Of a stretch of 64,000 nt of DNA, positions 59,517 through 64,000 are shown one piece after another. Numbering within the stretch: position 1 is the stretch's first letter; each line of letters opens with the position of its first letter. The stretch comes from Fremontodendron californicum (Eukaryota; Streptophyta; Magnoliopsida; Malvales; Malvaceae). The stretch is taken from positions 21,999,001 to 22,063,000 of the forward strand of contig JAULJL010000028.1 of NCBI GenBank assembly GCA_030761205.1. The letters run 5' to 3'. The notes below the pieces were generated by a model. The model was not told the origin of the DNA and ran no database searches. It was given only the letters and a program-made list of their open reading frames with translations. The position numbers and the translations under genes are program-made.

Positions 59517-59640
59517 AGTTTAGATCATGTAATCACTTTTAAAAAATGACATCCAACAGATCTGAAATTCAAATCCTCACATCTACAAATTTTTTTTCTA
59601 TTATCCAACTACTGCTTGCTTTATTAAAAAAAAAAACAAA
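59513..59640 (+). mobile_element. SINE, copy 7 (right arm)
   Basis: It reads ATGACATCCAACAGATCTGA, AAATTCAAATCCTCACATCT, then an A-run near 59627. It is the counterpart of 37490-37620. Confidence 0.6.
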
Positions 59641-59945
59641 ATTAATCTCTTTAAATTTGAGACAGCACCATTGCAATATTTCTTCATGTTCTCCATGCTG
59701 ATTGCACTCTTGTCCCCTTTAAACCTGATAACAATAACCATGAAAATAGTGGGAAAAACTTTAGAGAACACTGATTACTTAGTGGAGCACTTTATAATGT
59801 ACTAAAAACTAATGGTATAGTACAAAGAAAATGAAATCTCTAAAGTACGATCAAGGGCGGCAAAATTTGTCTCCATTAATCCCCTTTTTAAATTGCATTC
59901 AACGAGTCCAGCAATAATCATGCAAACTAAGCAAAGAAAAAGATC

Positions 59946-60335
59946 ATGAAGATGGGACACATAACACTGTTTTGGGGCAAAAACACAGAAGATATATTTC
60001 CAGGATGGCCAGGTCAAAGCTTGTATTCTTATTTCTTTGGGTTAATTTGGGTGTTTCTTCTTTCATTAATGGTCGAACGACTTTCCCATGCCAGGTTTAT
60101 CAAGCCAGGAACCAACCATGTTACTGCAGGGCTTTTGCAAACACTGATGTATGCTATTAGGGTTGCTTTGGCTTACTTGGTGATGTTGGCTGTCATGTCG
60201 TTAAATTTTGGTGTTTTTTTAGCTTCGGTTGCTGGATATGCCCTTGGGTTCTTGGTTTATGGTAGTCGAGTTTTTGGGAAGTCTGAGTTTGTTCCCTATG
60301 AGGAATCTTCAGATATTCCTCCTTTAAATTGTTGA
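59946..60335 (+). CDS. COPT: COPT-type copper transporter
   Basis: Single exon, 129 residues, normal for plant COPT (Ctr) proteins, which form trimers and carry Cu(I) across the plasma or internal membranes. TM1 is about 23-43, TM2 about 62-84 with the copper-coordinating MxxxM (M80-LAV-M84), and TM3 about 86-106 with the packing motif GxxxG (G97-YAL-G101). The N-terminus reads MKMGHITLFWGK; most relatives have His-Met before the aromatic pair, and this copy has His-Ile. The C-terminus has a single terminal Cys. The start at 59946 is the first ATG; the one at 59952 is also possible. It is the intact member of an inverted pair with 36803-37185. Confidence 0.88.
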   Translation: MKMGHITLFWGKNTEDIFPGWPGQSLYSYFFGLIWVFLLSLMVERLSHARFIKPGTNHVTAGLLQTLMYAIRVALAYLVMLAVMSLNFGVFLASVAGYALGFLVYGSRVFGKSEFVPYEESSDIPPLNC

Positions 60336-61388
60336 TAAAAAAATGGGTTAAAAACATAGTTAAATCTTAGTAATGGATGGTGTTTTATACTCCAATTCTT
60401 ATGGTTTTGTGCAACATGTCAAAAATGAATTCAGATTAGACAATTGTGATGACTTTATAATCAATCTCATGATTTTGTTATTTGGAAGAGAATTACTTTT
60501 AGAGATGTTATGTTTAGCATAATCCAAGAAATCTGGTAGTTCTCTTCTAACAATTAGTCCTGTTCAAAGATCGGACGACATTTAAAAAATAATTTAAATT
60601 TGGATCAGTTTAGACATGAATATTTTAAATTTGGATCAGTTTAGCTTGAATTACTGTTCATCATTTAAAAAATAATTTTTAAAAAAATATGAGCTTTCGA
60701 ATTGACCTGACCTGAGCCTGAGTAAGGAAAATAAAATTTTTTCGGCCGACTTGATACATGAACATCTCTACTAACAATTTGCACTATTTGGCTAGATCAA
60801 CCATGAGCTCATCCAAAGATTTATGTATTTCTCTATCATATAGATTAGGTTATGGTTTCTTTTTATTATTTTTCAATCCATTATATTTTAATATATTTTT
60901 AATTACCATTTTCAAGTATGATTTTCATAATGAGTGAATCTTATACATGTAAATAGTACTGATGAATGTATTGAAAAATAATCGATACAAAAAAATTAAT
61001 GAACTGGATCTTAATTCGTAGTTTAAAGAACCTTGTTCAAGTATTAATCAACTCTCTAAGTTGATTGAATCTATTTCCAAAATTCCCACACTAAAAAAGT
61101 GAATGGTGATTACTCTTCTTTTCACATTTTTTCCTAGGAAGAAAATGAAGAAAAATTAGAAAATTATACAAGAAAAAAAAAAGCTCAAGTAAATTAACTT
61201 TGAAAGGCCCAAAACGAGTTAAAAGTCCAAATTACATGCCATCGGAGGTAGAGCTGCAAAATGGGAGCGAGTAATATTCAGTTGGCCCAAAGGGCTCAAT
61301 TTTTGGGCCTATGAAAATCTGGTAGAAACACCAATCATTTTACCTTTTAATCACCCATCAGTCTAAACAAGTAGTGTAATTTATATAT

Positions 61389-62173
61389 TGTTATTGAATT
61401 TAATTACCACTTTAAAACTATTATTATCATAATAAAAAAAATTAAAATTATTATATCTAGGATTACTTGGACCTCTACATGCTGAACACATGTCACCTCC
61501 ATTACAACATACACATGTTTTACATTTATCGAGCCCACACCACAACTACACAGAAGTCAAGTATAAAAGTGTAAGTAACCGCTATCCCAAACAAATTTGT
61601 AAGACACTCTGATTCTTCCTTTTTCCTTCTGCTCACTCAGAGAAATATTAAAATCTTCACTGACTTGAGCATTAAAGTGTGTTTAGGAACTCAAACTCCG
61701 ATATCCCTCTCACCTTCTTTGTGTTTACAAGTCAAACATGACATTTCCCTATCAGTTTCACGAATTTACCAACTTTCTCACCAAAAAGATATGAATAAAA
61801 ATAATTAAAAATTTGTGGAAATTTTATTAACAATGATAACAATTGAAAATTAAACCTCTAGTCTGTAATTGGATGGAGCTCCTTGAATTGATGATGTATA
61901 TCAAGAATTTACTTAATCCAGTTTTAATTAATAAGTTTAGAAGTTCAGTCAAAAATACGATGAATATATTCGCTTGAAAAACTTGATATTTCAGTTTTTA
62001 AAATTTTACAAATAGGTTAAAATCTTGATAAATACTTTTTTTGTTATATTAGTTTTTAATATATTTGGTTAGATTTTATAAAAATATGTATCAACCTAAT
62101 GAAATTTTAAATTTATTGATAATGTATCATTATAAAATTTATTAATCTTTTATATTTAAAACTGAGTCCTGAG
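61389..62173. other. Intergenic DNA
   Basis: AT-rich DNA beyond the right arm. I see no gene or clear element until the foldback at 62174. Confidence 0.4.
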
Positions 62174-62442
62174 TAGATGTTCTCATGGGCCGGGCCGCAG
62201 CCCGATTTTTTTTTCAAATTCTTTGCTAGGCTCAGCCCATAAGCCCGAATTTACTGTTCATTATAATAAAATATATATTTTTTATTTTTTTAATATATTT
62301 TTATAATTAAAATTAAATAAAATAATTTTATTATAATAAAAAAATACTGTTCCGGGTCGGACCGACCCGGATCAAAAATATCGTGCTCAGGCCCGGCCCA
62401 TATTGCCGGGCCGGACGAGCTACCCAACCCGTGAGCAGGTCT
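62174..62442. mobile_element. GGCCCGG foldback element, copy 1, 9-bp TSD
   Basis: This 269-bp element starts TAGATGTTCTCATGGGCC and ends CCCGTGAGCAGGTCT. It has GGCCGGGCC/GGCCCGGCC arms and an AT core. The flanks AGTCCTGAG (62165-62173) and AGTCCTAAG (62443-62451) match at 8 of 9 bases. Confidence 0.82.
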
Positions 62443-62549
62443 AGTCCTAAGGGATTGGGTGGGTATTTTTTAAAAAGATAAAATATTTGGTCTTTTGGCT
62501 TTTAGTGAGGGTAATAAAGTAATTTTATAAGTTGTTTGAAAAAAAACAC

Positions 62550-62880
62550 ACGAGTGGGAGAGAAATAGATGGGGGAGGAGAGAGAAGAAGAGATGAAGAG
62601 GAGAGAGAAGAAGAGAGGGGTGGGTGAGGGAGGCCGGTGGTGACTTACCGGCAGGTGGTTGGTCGAAGAGGAGGAAATGGTGGAGGAGAGGGAGAAAATA
62701 GAGAAAGAAAGAAAGGAAAGAAAGAAAAGGGAGAGAGGAGAGAGAATCTCGTCGACGACGGAGAAGGAGAAAGGAGGAGATCAGAGCGGGCCAACTGCCT
62801 CGACGTGTCGGCGACGGCACAGGCAGCTGACCGACTAGAGAAGAAGAAAAAAAAGAAAAAAAAGAAAAATTAAGAAAAAT
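62550..62880. repeat. Purine-rich (GA)n-like tract
   Basis: Almost pure A/G on the plus strand (GGAGAGAGAAGAAGAG, AAAGAAAGGAAAG), with a short mixed segment (GTCGACGACGG, ACGTGTCGGCGACGGC). Open frames on both strands are low-complexity and not credible genes. Confidence 0.75.
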
Positions 62881-63701
62881 ATTTTTATTTATTATTTATT
62901 TACTTTTTTAATTTATTATTTTCATAAAGAAATTATAAATTACATGACAGTAAAAGAAAAAGAGAAGGAGAAAAAATGTAGTGAATTTTTGTACTTGATT
63001 TTAGATTTTTATGTATGAAAAAAATATAGATATTTTTCATAAATTTTGTTTTATCGTTTTTTTAAATATTTTTTTGAAAAAAACTTATGATTTGGAAATA
63101 ATTTTAAATTTTGATATATTTAAAAAAAAAATTGAATAAAAATATTAAAACGAAAAGAAAGAAAAATTAATAAAAAAAATATTAAATCTTTTATTTATTA
63201 TTTATTATTAATTTTTTAAAATAATTTAATAAAATTATTTATATATAATTTTTTTAAAAATAAATAATTTTCACAACATCGTGCGTGCGAGTGAAATTCT
63301 AATGTAACTTAATTTCTAGTATGTTACACAAAATATCAAATCAAACCCAATTTGTGGGCAAAAGATCAAATCAAACCCCATTTCCGGGCAATTGGTAAAC
63401 ATGACCACTAAACACGTCCAAGGACTAGAGAGGCTGATGGATCATATTCATGGACTTTATTCTTGATGACCTTTCGGCATTAAGCACCCACTTGGAAAAT
63501 ACCCAATAAAGTAGGATTTCTCTTTACCATTGATTCCCAACATGAGTTGTAAAACCTCCTTACTTACCATCAATTTGCTGTTTTCATTCTTTTATATGGT
63601 AAATGGTCGTTGAAGATAAATATTCTTGAGTTTTACAAGGTCCATAAATAAGATTGGTGAACTTTTTTTTTAACAAAAACAAAAAATCCACAATTCGTAG
63701 C
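62881..63701. other. AT-rich intergenic DNA
   Basis: Mostly A/T. A short direct repeat, ATCAAATCAAACCC(A/C)ATTT, occurs twice at about 63337-63386. No gene is seen. Confidence 0.45.
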
Positions 63702-63994
63702 TAGACCTGTTCATGGGTCGGGATGGACCGTAGCTCAAAAAATTTTGTTCCCTTGCCAAGCCTGTTTCGGGTCAAGCCCGGACCGGCCCGTAATCCCATT
63801 TTATTATTCATAAATTATTAAATATTATTTTTTATTTTTATATTAATATTTTTATATTTTTTATAATTAAATTTAAATAATTTTTTTATTTAATAAATAG
63901 TAATTTGTGTGAATTACAAAAAATTTGTCTAGGCCCGGCCCAATACAAGCCTGATCAAGCGGCTGGGAGAGCTACCTAATCTTAGGACAAGTCT
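63702..63994. mobile_element. GGCCCGG foldback element, copy 2
   Basis: It starts TAGACCTGTTCATGGGTCGG and ends GGACAAGTCT. The left flank is ATTCGTAGC (63693-63701), and the last six bases of the window, ATTCGT, match its start, so the 9-bp duplication is cut by the window end. Confidence 0.75.
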
Positions 63995-64000
63995 ATTCGT

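Larger units (their letters stand above)
58671..61388 (+). repeat. Inverted duplication, right arm (uninterrupted)
   Basis: This 2.72-kb arm pairs with 35936-37865 plus 55746-56529 (2.71 kb without the retrotransposon). Near 59265 it reads AGATTAAA joined without a break to GTTCTAAA on the opposite strand, the state before the retrotransposon inserted in the left arm. Confidence 0.9.

Noticed and set aside
62470..62873. Open frames on both strands of the purine-rich tract
   Set aside because: Both are low-complexity products of (GA)n-like sequence without domains or splice context.

Overview
This window is nuclear DNA of a flowering plant, almost certainly a eudicot. The evidence is intron-containing genes with GT-AG junctions, nucleus-encoded chloroplast proteins, a stray plastid DNA fragment, and dense plant transposons. 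The order RPL4 / 1175-aa unknown protein / PCNA / TIM10 resembles what I remember of two related Arabidopsis segments (around At1g07320-At1g07370 and At2g29530-At2g29620). I cannot fix the species; a member of the Malvales is only a guess from the look of the repeats.

Layout. Positions 1-35,000 are gene-rich: TSP9 (+), plastid RPL4 (-), a six-exon 1175-aa membrane-anchored acidic protein of unknown function (+), an NPF8/PTR peptide transporter (+), PCNA (+), an At3g11320-type sugar-phosphate/phosphate translocator (-) and TIM10 (+). Exons join in frame for every one of these models. The introns and spacers carry many small non-autonomous DNA transposons. The main one is a 170-200 bp family with 17 copies, perfect 8-bp target duplications in at least nine of them, and no copy right of 34.5 kb. 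PCNA intron 3 also holds a nuclear copy of the plastid ndhH-ndhA junction.

Positions 35,936-61,388 form a large imperfect inverted duplication. Each arm is about 2.7 kb and carries a COPT-type copper transporter. The right-hand copy is intact; the left-hand copy is frameshifted. The 2.1 kb between the arms holds a broken ankyrin-repeat/PGG-domain gene cut off at the arm boundary. A 17.9-kb LTR retrotransposon (37,866-55,745; TSD CTAAA) has inserted into the left arm, and the right arm preserves the unoccupied site. Its LTRs are about 4.73 kb and nearly identical, so it is young. It has the features of an Ogre/Tat-type Ty3/gypsy element but no recognisable protease, reverse transcriptase or integrase. 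It has two gag-like ORFs: one has the coiled-coil N-terminus and C-terminal Cys/His region without the gag core, the other has the core and a diverged C-terminal region. A 1.4-kb tandem array lies upstream of the 3' LTR.

Positions 61,389-64,000 are AT-rich intergenic DNA with two foldback elements built on a GGCCCGG-type motif and a purine-rich tract. The second element's 9-bp target duplication is cut by the window end.

The genes are unrelated housekeeping genes (photosynthesis, plastid translation, peptide, phosphate and copper transport, DNA replication, mitochondrial import) and do not form a pathway. The most unusual structures are the gag-only giant retrotransposon with split gag, the inverted copper-transporter duplication, the intronic plastid insertion, and several foldback families with 8- or 9-bp target duplications that each repeat a different short self-complementary motif.
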